Positions 43,096 to 52,296 are shown, numbered from the stretch's first letter. The stretch is 64,000 bases of DNA from Clostridia bacterium (GCA_030445865.1 JASUSV010000003.1:49134-113133); one strand, 5' to 3'. Program-made: numbers and translations. Notes: generated from the letters alone by a model not told the origin.

Positions 43096-44349
43096 GTGGA
43101 GAGGTTGGTCATTGTCGGCGGAAAGAAGTTAGCGGGCGAAGTAACCACCAGCGGAGCTAAAAATGCTATTTTACCGATTATGGCGGCTGCCCTTTTAACC
43201 TCCCGGTTATGTATTTTTGACAACGTGCCCGATCTTTTAGATGTTAAAGTTATGTGCCGGGTTCTGGCAGGTTTGGGAGCCGAATGCCGGCTGCAGGGAA
43301 GGGTTTTAACCGTTGATGCCGCCCATGCGGAACCCGTGGAAATAGAGCCGGATCTAATACGCCGCCTGCGGGCTTCCAATTTGGTTATGGGCCCTTTGCT
43401 GGGGCGTTTCCAGCGCTTTAAAGTTGCTTACCCGGGGGGATGTGAAATCGGCGCCCGCCCTATGGATCTTCATCTGAAAGGCTTCAGGCTTTTAGGGGCG
43501 CGGATAAAAGAAGAATACGGTTTTATCGAAGCTGAAGCCGAATCTTTACAGGGAACCGACATTCACCTGGATTTTCCTAGCGTGGGGGCTACGGAAAATA
43601 TCATGATGGCCGCCGTGCTGGCCGAAGGAATAACCCATATTTATAATGCGGCGCGGGAGCCAGAAATTGTGGATTTGCAAAACTTTTTAAATAAAATTGG
43701 GGCTCGCATCCAGGGTGCCGGTAGCGATACTATTACTATCGAAGGTGTAAAAAATTTACAGGGGGCGGAACATAGTATAATTCCGGACCGTATTGAGGCC
43801 GGGACTTACCTGGCGGCCGCAGCCATAACCGGCGGCGAAATCCTGGTTAGAAATATCAATCCCTATTACCTGGCGTCGGTTTTGGCCAAGTTGAGGGAGA
43901 TGGGCGCCGATGTGCATCCATATAGCACCGAAATTTTTCTCCGCGGCCCAAGCCGCCTGCGGGCTGTAGACTGCAAAACTTTGCCTTATCCGGGGTTTCC
44001 CACCGATATGCAGCCGCAAATTATGGCCCTTATGACCCTGGCCGAAGGCACCAGCATCATCTGCGAGAGCATCTTTGAGCGCCGTTTTAAGCATGCCTCT
44101 GAGTTTAAGCGTATGGGTGCCGATATTAAAATAGAAGGTTGCGTGGCCGTGGTTACGGGGGTAAATTCCTTGAGCGGCACCTGCGTAGAAGCTTCCGACC
44201 TGCGTGCCGGAGCAGGCTTGGCCCTTGCCGGCCTGGTAGCCGAGGGTACCACTTATTTGGAGGGTTTGCAGCATTTAGATCGGGGTTACGAGCAATTCGA
44301 AGCCAAGTTGCAGGGCCTGGGCGCCAGGATTTGGCGGGAGAAAATATAA
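43096..44349 (+). CDS. murA: UDP-GlcNAc 1-carboxyvinyltransferase MurA
   Basis: MurA carries out the first committed step of peptidoglycan synthesis. The 417-residue protein has the start GGKKLAGEVTTSGAKNAILPIMAA, a middle GGCEIGARPMDLHLKG loop that holds the catalytic Cys, and FPTDMQPQ. GTG start behind GGGGGAGGGGG. The dcw cluster of this strain puts murA directly after murB. Confidence 0.95.
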   Translation: MERLVIVGGKKLAGEVTTSGAKNAILPIMAAALLTSRLCIFDNVPDLLDVKVMCRVLAGLGAECRLQGRVLTVDAAHAEPVEIEPDLIRRLRASNLVMGPLLGRFQRFKVAYPGGCEIGARPMDLHLKGFRLLGARIKEEYGFIEAEAESLQGTDIHLDFPSVGATENIMMAAVLAEGITHIYNAAREPEIVDLQNFLNKIGARIQGAGSDTITIEGVKNLQGAEHSIIPDRIEAGTYLAAAAITGGEILVRNINPYYLASVLAKLREMGADVHPYSTEIFLRGPSRLRAVDCKTLPYPGFPTDMQPQIMALMTLAEGTSIICESIFERRFKHASEFKRMGADIKIEGCVAVVTGVNSLSGTCVEASDLRAGAGLALAGLVAEGTTYLEGLQHLDRGYEQFEAKLQGLGARIWREKI

Positions 44350-44377
44350 ACTTAAAGGCTCTTTTTTGGGTTTAACT

Positions 44378-44405
44378 TGGACATGCCTCAGGCTTTTGCT
44401 ATAAT
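44378..44405 (+). promoter_or_regulatory. Internal promoter before ftsQ
   Basis: TGGACA (44378-44383) and TATAAT (44400-44405) are 16 bases apart. The position between murA and ftsQ suggests separate control of the division genes ftsQ-sbp-ftsA-ftsZ. Confidence 0.7.
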
Positions 44406-44428
44406 GCTTTTAAAACCGGGGTGAAGGT

Positions 44429-45172
44429 ATGGCTGCTTCCAAGCGCCTGGCCCGCAGGCGCCGCAAGCGTGGCCGCAAGCTGCTCTTATTTCTTTTAAGC
44501 GTAGTGGCCTTATATTTCTTTTTTAATTCCAGCTTTTTTTCTTTGGCTGATATTGAAGTAGAGGGCGCGCAGAAAGTTAAGCCGGAAGAAATCCGCTCCC
44601 TGGCGGGAGTGAATCCCGGAGTCAACCTGTGGCACCTGGAATTAAAAAAGATAGAAGACAGGTTGGCCACCCACCCGCTTGTTGACGAGGTCAGCGTCCG
44701 CCGCCTCTGGCCCCGGGGTCTAATCATTCGCATTAAAGAACGGCAGCCGCTGGCTATGGTTAACGCGCCCGACGCGGGCTTTTTAGTGTTGGATGCAGAA
44801 GGAGTCGTTATGCAACGCCTGGATAAAGTTGGCCAGATGAACCTCCCCTTGATTACGGGCGTAAAAATACCTCGGGAGGAAAGCGGCCTGGGAGCCCAGG
44901 TTAAATCGCCTGGTTTACACGAGTCCCTTGCCGTTTTAACGGACATGACCCCTAATGACCGCGGCCAGGTTATAGAGATAAATTGTACCCGGCCGGAAGA
45001 CCTGCGCCTGTTCTTGGCCGGAGGCGTGGAGGTAAGATTCGGCGATAGCAGCAGGGTAAGGGAGAAGTTGGACCAGATACGCGAAATATTGACTCAGGCC
45101 GGCCAACAGAAGGCCATTGCTTACATCGATGTTAGTTTTGTCGGCCCGCCGGTTATCAAGTTCAGGCCGTAA
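44429..45172 (+). CDS. ftsQ: Cell division protein FtsQ/DivIB
   Basis: A 247-residue bitopic protein: basic N-terminus, membrane segment at about residues 18-36, and a POTRA domain (LADIEVEGAQKVKPEEIRSLAG) followed by the beta domain. It links FtsL/FtsB with the septal synthase. It sits between murA and sbp as in many Clostridia. Confidence 0.88.
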   Translation: MAASKRLARRRRKRGRKLLLFLLSVVALYFFFNSSFFSLADIEVEGAQKVKPEEIRSLAGVNPGVNLWHLELKKIEDRLATHPLVDEVSVRRLWPRGLIIRIKERQPLAMVNAPDAGFLVLDAEGVVMQRLDKVGQMNLPLITGVKIPREESGLGAQVKSPGLHESLAVLTDMTPNDRGQVIEINCTRPEDLRLFLAGGVEVRFGDSSRVREKLDQIREILTQAGQQKAIAYIDVSFVGPPVIKFRP

Positions 45173-45189
45173 ATCGGAGGTGAAAGGAA

Positions 45190-45519
45190 ATGTGGTTGCC
45201 GCTATTGGGCTTTATAATAGGTATAGCTATCGGCTTTCTTTTGCCGGTTAAGGTACCCGCGGCTTATGCCAAATACCTATCGGTGGCGGTACTGGCAGCC
45301 CTGGATTCGGTTTTCGGGGGCGTCAGGGCCCATATGGAAAAGCAGTTCGATAACGCCATTTTCCTGTCCGGCTTTTTCTTTAATACTTTAATGGCTGCCT
45401 TTCTGGCTTATATCGGCGATCAGCTAGGTGTAGAGCTCTACCTAGCTGCTGTTTTGGTATTCGGCAGCCGGCTGTTTCAAAATCTGGCCATTATCCGGCG
45501 CCATTTATTAAAACGTTAA
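45190..45519 (+). CDS. sbp: Small basic protein (Sbp, DUF1290)
   Basis: A 109-residue membrane protein with the pattern of Sbp: an N-terminal segment LLGFIIGIAIGFLLPVKVP, YAKYLSVAVLAALDSVFGG, and a third segment LAAVLVFGSRLFQNLAIIRR. The gene is conserved next to ftsA/ftsZ in Firmicutes; its role is poorly known. Confidence 0.88.
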   Translation: MWLPLLGFIIGIAIGFLLPVKVPAAYAKYLSVAVLAALDSVFGGVRAHMEKQFDNAIFLSGFFFNTLMAAFLAYIGDQLGVELYLAAVLVFGSRLFQNLAIIRRHLLKR

Positions 45520-45626
45520 AAAGATCCCGGCTAAAAAAAGGGAAAGTGAAAGTTTTGTTGAATTTCTTTGGTGGTTAAAAACGAAGGGTTGTTCCGGGGA
45601 CTTAAAAGGTTTAGGGGGAGCAGAAG

Positions 45627-46859
45627 TTGCCCAAAGGCGATATCGTGGCCGGGTTGGATATAGGGGCAAGCAAGATCGTAGCTCTCATTGCCGAGGTTGA
45701 TGCCGAAGGCCGCTTCGATATCATCGGCCTGGGCGAATCTTTGTCCGGCGGTTTACGTAAAGGCGTTATTATCGACCTTGAGCATACTGCCCGCGCCATA
45801 GAACGGGCGGTGGAGCAGGCCGAAAGGATGAGCGGTGAAGAGATCCGTTCGGTCTACGTAGGTGTCACCGGCCCCCATATTGCTTCCCTGAATAACCGGG
45901 GCGTCGTGGCCGTAGCCAATGAGGATAAAGAGATTCAGCCTGAGGATGTAGAGCGGGTGTTGCAGGCCGCCCGCGTAATACCCCTAACGGCAGATAAGCA
46001 GATCATCCATGTTTTGCCGCGGCAATACATCGTTGACGGTTACGATGGCGTCGTTGATCCTGTTGGTATGACCGGTTCGCGGCTGGAAGTTGAGGCGGTC
46101 ATCATTACGGCGGCCAGCGCCGCTTTATTGAACACCCTTAAATGTGTCCAGCGGGCCAGGTTGCAGGTAGAAGAACTGGTATTAAATCCCCTGGCTTCGG
46201 CCGAGGCCGTGCTGCATCAGGCGGAAAAGGAGCTGGGCGCCGTGCTGGTGGATATCGGCGGTGGCACAACGGAAATAGCCATTTTTGCTCAGGGAAGCTT
46301 GTGGTTTACTTCCGTCCTCCCGATAGGAGGAGATCACGTCACCAGCGACCTGGCCGTAGGCTTGCGAACGCCCATTGCCCAGGCGGAGAAAATAAAAAAG
46401 GAGCACGGCTGTGTCTTGATGTCTTTGATGCCCGATAATGAATTTATCGAAGTACCCAGCGTAGGAGGCGGGGGCAAAGGCACCGTTTCCAAAAAGACCC
46501 TGGCCGCTATTATGCAGCCCCGGGCAGAGGAGATTTTTACCCTCGTTAAGCAGGAAATAAAACGCTCGGCTTTTACCGGGCTTTTACCCGGCGGAGTCAT
46601 TTTAAGCGGAGGCGGGGCCATGTTGGCCGGGATGGCGGAATTAGGTGCGGAGCAGTTGCAGATGCCCGTGCGGGTTGGGTTCCCGGCCCGTATGGGCGGC
46701 CTGGGCGATATGGTGGCCTCGCCGCCTTATGCAACGGCGGTGGGATTGGTGGCTTACGGCGCCAGGCGCCTGGCCTACGCCCAGGCAGCGGCAACTCGTC
46801 ATTTTTCCCTGGGAAACCTCTGGCAGCGTTTCCGTGAGTGGTTGCGGGAGTTTTTTTAA
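45627..46859 (+). CDS. ftsA: Cell division protein FtsA
   Basis: FtsA is the actin-like protein that anchors FtsZ to the membrane. The 410-residue protein starts VAGLDIGASKIVALI, has VDIGGGTTEIAIFAQG near residue 210, SGGGAMLAGM and a C-terminal amphipathic helix LWQRFREWLREFF that should bind the membrane. TTG start, GGGGGAG upstream. Confidence 0.94.
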   Translation: MPKGDIVAGLDIGASKIVALIAEVDAEGRFDIIGLGESLSGGLRKGVIIDLEHTARAIERAVEQAERMSGEEIRSVYVGVTGPHIASLNNRGVVAVANEDKEIQPEDVERVLQAARVIPLTADKQIIHVLPRQYIVDGYDGVVDPVGMTGSRLEVEAVIITAASAALLNTLKCVQRARLQVEELVLNPLASAEAVLHQAEKELGAVLVDIGGGTTEIAIFAQGSLWFTSVLPIGGDHVTSDLAVGLRTPIAQAEKIKKEHGCVLMSLMPDNEFIEVPSVGGGGKGTVSKKTLAAIMQPRAEEIFTLVKQEIKRSAFTGLLPGGVILSGGGAMLAGMAELGAEQLQMPVRVGFPARMGGLGDMVASPPYATAVGLVAYGARRLAYAQAAATRHFSLGNLWQRFREWLREFF

Positions 46860-46888
46860 GTTAGAAGAAGAAAAGGGGGTTAATGTAG

Positions 46889-47968
46889 ATGCTGGAATTT
46901 GACGAAGGCGAATTTAACCAGTTTGCCACTATAAAGGTAGTAGGGGTTGGAGGGGGCGGCAGTAATGCCATTAACCGTATGATCGGTGCGGGGTTAAAAG
47001 GGGTGGAATTTATCAGCGTTAATACCGACGCCCAGGCCCTGCGCCTTTGCCAGGCGGAACAGAAAATCCAGATCGGGGCCAAGCTAACTAAAGGCCTAGG
47101 AGCCGGCGCCAACCCCGAGATCGGCAAAAAAGCGGCGGAAGAAAGTTATGAGGAATTGATCCAGCGCCTGCAAGGAGCAGACATGGTCTTTGTTACTGCC
47201 GGTATGGGCGGCGGTACGGGCACCGGCGGTGCTCCGGTGGTGGCGGCAGCAGCCAAGGAAGTAGGAGCCCTCACCGTCGGCGTAGTTACCCGTCCCTTTT
47301 CCTTCGAAGGGCGCAGGCGGGCGCAGCAGGCGGAAAGCGGCATAGCCGAACTCCGTTCCAAAGTAGATACCCTGATTGTCATTCCCAACGACCGCCTGCT
47401 CCAGGTAGCCGATAAGCAGACCTCCATTACCGAGGCATTTCGCATCGCCGATGATGTCCTTCGCCAGGGCGTGCAAGGTATCTCCGATTTAATTACCGTG
47501 CCCGGCCTGATTAACCTGGACTTTGCCGATGTAAAAACCATAATGACGGATACGGGATCGGCTTTAATGGGTATCGGCCGGGCGACCGGCGAGAAGCGGG
47601 CGGTGGAGGCGGCCAAGATGGCCATCTCCAGTCCTTTGCTGGAGACTTCTATTGAGGGCGCCCGCGGCGTCCTGCTCAACATTACCGGCGGCCCCAATTT
47701 GACCCTTTTTGAAGTCAATGAAGCTGCCGAAATTATTGCGGCGGCCGTTGATCCCGAGGCCAATATTATCTTCGGCGCGGTTATTGATGAAAATCTTAAG
47801 GACGAAGTGAGGGTGACGGTTATTGCTACCGGCTTTGAGCCCAGGAGCGAGGCCAGCCGCCAGGTAGCTGCCGCGCGGGAAATCGAGATCAAACCTTTTG
47901 ATTTAAACGACCTGGATATACCGGCTTTTTTAAGGCACGGCAGCGGGTTAAATTTTAATAAGAAATAG
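46889..47968 (+). CDS. ftsZ: Cell division GTPase FtsZ
   Basis: FtsZ forms the division ring. The 359-residue protein has [16 protein letters not shown] near the start, the tubulin signature [15 protein letters not shown] near residue 109, the T7 loop region [11 protein letters not shown] and the C-terminal tail peptide [11 protein letters not shown] that binds FtsA and SepF. A terminator follows. Confidence 0.98.
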   Translation: MLEFDEGEFNQFATIKVVGVGGGGSNAINRMIGAGLKGVEFISVNTDAQALRLCQAEQKIQIGAKLTKGLGAGANPEIGKKAAEESYEELIQRLQGADMVFVTAGMGGGTGTGGAPVVAAAAKEVGALTVGVVTRPFSFEGRRRAQQAESGIAELRSKVDTLIVIPNDRLLQVADKQTSITEAFRIADDVLRQGVQGISDLITVPGLINLDFADVKTIMTDTGSALMGIGRATGEKRAVEAAKMAISSPLLETSIEGARGVLLNITGGPNLTLFEVNEAAEIIAAAVDPEANIIFGAVIDENLKDEVRVTVIATGFEPRSEASRQVAAAREIEIKPFDLNDLDIPAFLRHGSGLNFNKK

Positions 47969-47989
47969 GCTTTAAATTCCGGTAACTTT

Positions 47990-48018
47990 AAAAGGCGTTT
48001 CTTACAAACGCCTTTTTT
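47990..48018 (+). terminator. Terminator after ftsZ
   Basis: AAAGGCGTTT (47991-48000) pairs with AAACGCCTTT around a short loop, followed by more T. It ends the dcw transcript. Confidence 0.9.
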
Positions 48019-48030
48019 AATACCTAAATA

Positions 48031-48063
48031 CTGACAAATTTTACCAAAACACTTGGCTATAAT
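48031..48063 (+). promoter_or_regulatory. Candidate Spo0A-activated spoIIG promoter
   Basis: CTGACA (48031-48036) and TATAAT (48058-48063) are 21 bases apart, which is too long for a normal SigA promoter but close to the 22-base spacing known for the Bacillus spoIIG promoter. The TGACAAA sequence read on the other strand is TTTGTCA, close to a Spo0A box. MITE copy 3 lies between this promoter and spoIIGA. Confidence 0.6.
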
Positions 48064-48119
48064 ATTTTTAGTCATTAAACTGGGGCAGATTTCATATCTA
48101 TGGTAATAATTAGATACCA

Positions 48120-48374
48120 GGTGCTTCCGAAAGAAGTATGAAAATGCCGGGGATGCTGGCGTAAGGCGACTTTGGGCGAGCCCTGCGAGCCGTTGGCGAG
48201 ACCGAGCTCGGAGGCGGGGCCGAGGGCATGGAGGCCCGAGGCCGGCCATCGAGGCAGGATGCCGAATTGGCCGGGAACCCCGCCTTAAGGCGCGAGGGGG
48301 AGCCTACGGATCGCTGGCGAGCCCATCTGGAGCCGTCGCCAGCGCCCCGGCACGGGGAATGTTTCGGAAGCATC
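48120..48374 (+). mobile_element. MITE-like element, copy 3 (255 bp)
   Basis: Full-length plus-oriented copy with GGTGCTTCCGAAAG and TTTCGGAAGCATC termini. AGATACC occurs on both sides (48112-48118 and 48375-48381). It lies in the spoIIGA leader. Its interior has some differences from copy 1 (CGAGGGCATGGAGGC in place of CGAGGACAGAGAGGC). Confidence 0.88.
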
Positions 48375-48405
48375 AGATACCGTGCCGGAGGTCAGGCTTG
48401 GGGCT

Positions 48406-49326
48406 ATGAGGCAGGTGATTTACCTCGATGTCGTCCTGGGCATCAACCTCTTGATGGATTACATCATCCTCTGGGCCACAGCTAAATTGGGGCAGCTTCC
48501 TGTTTCCGGCTGGCGTTTGCTAGCCGGAGCTGCAGCAGGGGCTGCTTATTCCTTGTTGTTGGTCCTGCCGGTTAACGGTATACCTATAAGCTTTTTCCTT
48601 AAAATACTTTTTTCCCTGGTTATGATTTTAATATCTTTCTACCCTCTAACCTGGCGGCGTTTCTGGCAGATTTTTGCTTATTTTTACCTGGTGGCCTTTG
48701 TCATGGGAGGGGCTATAGTAGGGGCCATATATCTTTGGGGGAGCCGGGAAATAGCTGCTTCTACTGTGGGCGGCGCTATAGTATTGGCCGGCAGTATCCA
48801 CTATACCTGGCTCCTGGCGGGGCTGGCCGCAGCCATCCTCCTGTCCTGCTGGGGTGCGGTGTTTATAAAGAAAAATTTCTGGCAGAGCATTTTGCGCGTT
48901 CCGTTGGTAATCAGTATAGGCGGCAGGCGCCTGGCCGTAAAGGCCCTGGTAGATACGGGCAACAGCCTGCTCGATCCCCTAACCAGGAGGCCGGTCATAA
49001 TCGTAGAGTATAGCGCCATAAAGAGCCTCCTGCCAACGGAATTATGCCGGGAATTTGACAGCCAGCCCGACCCTGATTTAAGTAAAATTATTACTTCCCT
49101 AGAGGGGACCCCTTTAGCCGACAAGGTTCACCTCATCCCTTTCATTTCTTTGGGCAAAAAAAACGGCATGCTCCTGGGCTTAAGGCCGGAAGAGGTCGTG
49201 CTGTTGGTAGAAAACCGGCTAGTCAAGGTTAAAGACGTTGTTCTGGGCATATATCAACATCGCCTTTCGCCTGAAGGTAATTACCGCGCTTTGCTGCACC
49301 CGGATTTACTTCAGATGAATATTTAA
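48406..49326 (+). CDS. spoIIGA: Sporulation sigma-E processing peptidase SpoIIGA
   Basis: SpoIIGA is the membrane aspartic protease that cuts pro-SigE in the mother cell. The 306-residue protein has five N-terminal membrane segments starting MRQVIYLDVVLGINLLMDY and a C-terminal protease domain with the active-site motif ALVDTGNSLLDPLT near residue 180. ATG 48406 gives the canonical start; in-frame GTG 48382 is at the edge of the MITE flank. sigE follows. Confidence 0.94.
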   Translation: MRQVIYLDVVLGINLLMDYIILWATAKLGQLPVSGWRLLAGAAAGAAYSLLLVLPVNGIPISFFLKILFSLVMILISFYPLTWRRFWQIFAYFYLVAFVMGGAIVGAIYLWGSREIAASTVGGAIVLAGSIHYTWLLAGLAAAILLSCWGAVFIKKNFWQSILRVPLVISIGGRRLAVKALVDTGNSLLDPLTRRPVIIVEYSAIKSLLPTELCREFDSQPDPDLSKIITSLEGTPLADKVHLIPFISLGKKNGMLLGLRPEEVVLLVENRLVKVKDVVLGIYQHRLSPEGNYRALLHPDLLQMNI

Positions 49327-49341
49327 AGGGGGCGGTTGGAG

Positions 49342-50061
49342 ATGTGGCAAAGGTTACGCCTGTTCTGGCTCGGTATTTACTGGCGTTTATTATTAAAATA
49401 CCCCTGGCTGGGCGAGATCTTTTATGTCGGAAGCACCGAGGCCCTTCCCCCGCCCTTGACGAGTGATGAGGAAAATCGCCTGCTTAGCCGGCTTGAATGC
49501 GGGGATGCCGCGGTCAAGGCGGTGCTCATCGAGCGCAACCTGCGCCTGGTGGTCTATATCGCCCGCAAATTTGAGAATACCGGGGTAGGTATTGAAGATC
49601 TGGTTTCCATCGGCACCATCGGCCTTATCAAGGCGGTTAACACCTTCGATCCCTGCAAGCGCATTAAACTCGCAACTTATGCCTCCCGCTGCATTGAGAA
49701 CGAAATCTTAATGCACCTGCGGCGCAACAGCAAGACCAAAGCCGAGATCTCCTTTGACGAGCCTTTGAATATTGACTGGGACGGCAATGAACTTCTTCTT
49801 TCAGATGTCCTAGGGACGGATAACGATATTATTTATAAAACCATTGAGGAAGAAGTTGACCGCAAGTTGCTCCGGGCGGCCATGCGCAAGCTTACGCCCC
49901 GGGAGCGTAAAATTATGGAGTTTCGCTTTGGCCTGGTGGACGGCGTGGAAAAAACCCAGAAAGAAGTAGCCGATATTCTGGGCATTTCCCAGTCCTACAT
50001 CTCACGCCTCGAAAAAAGGATTATCAAGCGCTTGCGCAAAGAAATAATGCGTCTGGAATAA
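49342..50061 (+). CDS. sigE: Mother-cell sigma factor SigE (pro-form)
   Basis: SigE controls early mother-cell gene expression. The 239-residue protein has a hydrophobic pro-sequence of about 27-30 residues ([20 protein letters not shown]) that SpoIIGA removes, then sigma-70 regions 2 ([32 protein letters not shown]) and 4 ([20 protein letters not shown]). ATG 49342 has GGGGG nine bases upstream; TTG 49336 is also in frame. Confidence 0.95.
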   Translation: MWQRLRLFWLGIYWRLLLKYPWLGEIFYVGSTEALPPPLTSDEENRLLSRLECGDAAVKAVLIERNLRLVVYIARKFENTGVGIEDLVSIGTIGLIKAVNTFDPCKRIKLATYASRCIENEILMHLRRNSKTKAEISFDEPLNIDWDGNELLLSDVLGTDNDIIYKTIEEEVDRKLLRAAMRKLTPRERKIMEFRFGLVDGVEKTQKEVADILGISQSYISRLEKRIIKRLRKEIMRLE

Positions 50062-50081
50062 AATAGAAATTAAATCTGTAA

Positions 50082-50113
50082 CCGCCGCTTTCGCTGGAAG
50101 CGGCGGTTTTTTT
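50082..50113 (+). terminator. Terminator after sigE
   Basis: CCGCCGCTT (50082-50090) pairs with AAGCGGCGG (50098-50106), followed by seven T. Confidence 0.93.
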
Positions 50114-50114
50114 C

Positions 50115-50143
50115 GTATAAAAGCTAAAAGGTATGGTAATAAT
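50115..50143 (+). promoter_or_regulatory. Candidate SigF/SigG promoter of sigG
   Basis: GTATA (50115-50119) and GGTAATAAT (50135-50143) are 15 bases apart and match the forespore SigF/SigG pattern. The site directly follows the sigE terminator and precedes sigG by 46 bases. Confidence 0.65.
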
Positions 50144-50188
50144 TTAAGTGCATACTGCCCAGGCAATAAGGGGTGAAAGACCCTAAAA

Positions 50189-50959
50189 GTGCTTAACAAA
50201 GTTGAAATATGCGGAGTAAATACCTCGAAGCTGCCCCTCCTTACCAATGAAGAAATGCGCAGTCTTTTTCAGCAGGCCAAAGCAGGGGACAATGCAGCCA
50301 GGGAAAAGCTTATCAAAGGAAATTTACGCCTGGTCTTAAGCGTAATCCAGCGTTTTACCAACCGGGGCGAGTATGTAGACGACCTTTTTCAGGTCGGTTG
50401 CATCGGTTTAATGAAGGCTATAGATAATTTCGACCTGGAGCAAAACGTCAAGTTTTCGACCTATGCCGTTCCCATGATTATCGGCGAGATCCGCCGTTAT
50501 CTAAGGGATAATAATCCCATACGGGTCAGCCGTTCTCTCCGGGATGTTGCCTATAAGGCCTTGCAGGTGCGCGATGCGCTGGTTAATAAGCTTTCGCGGG
50601 AGCCGTCGGTAAGCGAAATAGCTGCCGAGTTAAATTATCCCCAGGAAGAAGTGATCTTTGCCCTTGATGCCATCCAGGAACCGGTTTCCCTTTTTGAACC
50701 CATTTACCATGATGGCGGAGATCCTATCCTGGTAATGGACCAGATCAGCGATGAAAAAAATCAAGACGGCGCCTGGACGGAAAGCATAGCCGTACGCGAA
50801 GCTTTAAATAAACTGAGCGAGAGGGAAAGGCTCATTTTAACCCTCCGCTTTTTTGAAGGTAAAACTCAGATGGAGGTGGCCGATGAGATCGGCATCTCCC
50901 AGGCCCAGGTTTCCCGCCTGGAAAAGGCCGCCTTGAACCATATCCGAAAATATATTTAA
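50189..50959 (+). CDS. sigG: Forespore sigma factor SigG
   Basis: SigG controls late forespore genes such as SASP genes. The 256-residue protein starts MLNKVEICGVNTSKLPLLTN, the hallmark SigG N-terminus, followed by regions 2 (LRLVLSVIQRF, DDLFQVGCIGLMKAIDNF), 3 (REPSVSEIAAELN) and 4 (TQMEVADEIGISQAQVSRLE). GTG start. Confidence 0.96.
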   Translation: MLNKVEICGVNTSKLPLLTNEEMRSLFQQAKAGDNAAREKLIKGNLRLVLSVIQRFTNRGEYVDDLFQVGCIGLMKAIDNFDLEQNVKFSTYAVPMIIGEIRRYLRDNNPIRVSRSLRDVAYKALQVRDALVNKLSREPSVSEIAAELNYPQEEVIFALDAIQEPVSLFEPIYHDGGDPILVMDQISDEKNQDGAWTESIAVREALNKLSERERLILTLRFFEGKTQMEVADEIGISQAQVSRLEKAALNHIRKYI

Positions 50960-50975
50960 AAAAGGTGATGTGTTT

Positions 50976-51602
50976 TTGAGGAAAAGGTTGTTTTTCATTT
51001 TAATTATAGCTATAAATCTGTTTATTCTTTACGGCCTGGCGCGGGAAAGAGCGTTACCGGCCTACAATTCCCATAACCTTATACGCCTGCATATAGTGGC
51101 CAATAGCGATGCGCCGCTGGATCAGCAGTTAAAATACGAGGTGCGCGACGCCCTGTTGGCTAGAATGGGCCGGCAGCTGGTTTCGGCGCGCAATCTTCAG
51201 GAAGCCAGGGCTTTTATAAACGAAAATTTGAGCGTTATTGAAAAGGTAGCACAGGAGGAAATTGAAGGCCGGGGTAAGGACTATCCTGTCAGGGTCGAAT
51301 TCGGCCATTTTAAATTTCCTGATCGCGCTTACGGCCAGGTGGTCCTGCCTGCCGGGGAGTACGAGGCGGTAAAAGTCATCATCGGCTCAGGAAAAGGGCA
51401 GAACTGGTGGTGCGTGCTTTTTCCTCCTTTATGCCTTGTCGATATTGCCGAAACAAAGGCCGGCGAGGGCGGCAATGATGCCTGGCCTGTTATGCAGGTC
51501 CCGGTTTCCCCGAAAACGGCCCCGGTAGAAGTGCGTTTTAAGTTACTGGAACTCTGGCACACCTCCAGAAATCGCCTGGCAGGAATTTTTAACAACCTTT
51601 AA
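50976..51602 (+). CDS. spoIIR: Stage II sporulation protein R (SpoIIR)
   Basis: SpoIIR is the secreted forespore signal that activates SpoIIGA. The 208-residue protein has a signal peptide (residues 1-20, RLFFILIIAINLFILYGLA) and the family segments NLIRLHIVANSDAPLDQQLKY and YEAVKVIIGSGKGQNWWCVLFPPLC. TTG 50976 is used with AAAGGTG eight bases upstream; GTG 50970 also works. Its place with spoIIGA, sigE and sigG is coherent. Confidence 0.93.
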   Translation: MRKRLFFILIIAINLFILYGLARERALPAYNSHNLIRLHIVANSDAPLDQQLKYEVRDALLARMGRQLVSARNLQEARAFINENLSVIEKVAQEEIEGRGKDYPVRVEFGHFKFPDRAYGQVVLPAGEYEAVKVIIGSGKGQNWWCVLFPPLCLVDIAETKAGEGGNDAWPVMQVPVSPKTAPVEVRFKLLELWHTSRNRLAGIFNNL

Positions 51603-51613
51603 ACAGAAAAAGG

Positions 51614-51651
51614 CCACCCCCGGCATATGATTCAAATAAGGATGGGGGTGG
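51614..51651 (+). promoter_or_regulatory. Hairpin that may hide the ylmC ribosome site
   Basis: CCACCCCC (51614-51621) can pair with GGGGGTGG (51644-51651), and the second arm is the G-rich ribosome-binding region just before the ylmC start. Translation could depend on melting of this stem. Confidence 0.45.
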
Positions 51652-51656
51652 GGCAG

Positions 51657-51926
51657 GTGGTTAGAATCAGCGATCTCCGCGTGCGGGAGGTTATTAACGT
51701 TATCGATGGCCGTCGCCTGGGACCTATCAAAGATATTGAACTGGATGTAGAGGAAGGTAAAATCCAGGCGCTCATCCTTCCGGGTATGAACGGCAGGTTT
51801 TTGGGTTTATTTGGCCGCAACGAAGATGCCATTATCCCCTGGGAAAAAGTCGTCAAGGTTGGCGTGGATGTAATTTTGGTGGAAGCTTATAGTTTCGCCA
51901 CGCCTCATCGTAAAGATAAATCCTGA
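51657..51926 (+). CDS. ylmC: YlmC/YmxH family PRC-barrel sporulation protein
   Basis: An 89-residue protein starting VVRISDLRVREVINVIDGRRLG with the PRC-barrel beta pattern (DIELDVEEGKIQALILPG). The YlmC/YmxH family is spore-related and common near sigE-sigG. GTG 51657 is chosen because the peptide then begins at the conserved RISDL; an ATG 51627 in frame lies upstream of the ribosome site. A terminator follows. Confidence 0.85.
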   Translation: MVRISDLRVREVINVIDGRRLGPIKDIELDVEEGKIQALILPGMNGRFLGLFGRNEDAIIPWEKVVKVGVDVILVEAYSFATPHRKDKS

Positions 51927-51929
51927 TAG

Positions 51930-51951
51930 ACCGGGCTGAGGCCCGGTTTTT
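51930..51951 (+). terminator. Terminator after ylmC
   Basis: ACCGGGC (51930-51936) pairs with GCCCGGT (51941-51947), followed by TTTTT. Confidence 0.88.
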
Positions 51952-52005
51952 GCTGTTCCGGCCTGGTATCCGGCATCTCCACTTTCTACCCCCTTCCGAA
52001 GGGCG

Positions 52006-52265
52006 GATGCTTCCGAAACATTCCCCTTGCCGGGGCGCTGGCGACGGCTCCAGATGGGCTCGCCAGCGAGCCGTATGGCTCCCCCTCGCGACTTAAGGCG
52101 GGGTTCCCGGCCGGATTTAAGCATCCTTGCCTCAGTGGCCGGCCGCAGGCCTCTCTGTCCTCGGCCCCGCCTCCGGGCTCGGTCTCGCCAACGGCTCGCT
52201 AAGGCTCGCCCTAAGTCGCCTTACGCCAGCATCCCCGGCATTTTCATACTTCTTTCGGAAGCACC
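52006..52265 (-). mobile_element. MITE-like element, copy 4 (reverse orientation, 260 bp)
   Basis: The only minus-oriented copy. Ends are GATGCTTCCGAAAC and CTTTCGGAAGCACC on the plus strand. Flanks GAAGGGCG (51998-52005) and GGAGGGCG (52266-52273) agree at 7 of 8 bases. It lies between the ylmC terminator and the second repeat before pgeF. Confidence 0.87.
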
Positions 52266-52296
52266 GGAGGGCGAAACTTTGTTATTTCTTAAGATA

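Noticed and set aside
47146..48249. Long minus-strand frame of 367 codons over ftsZ
   Set aside because: It is the complement of ftsZ and runs into the ftsZ terminator and MITE copy 3. It is a shadow of a GC-rich gene.
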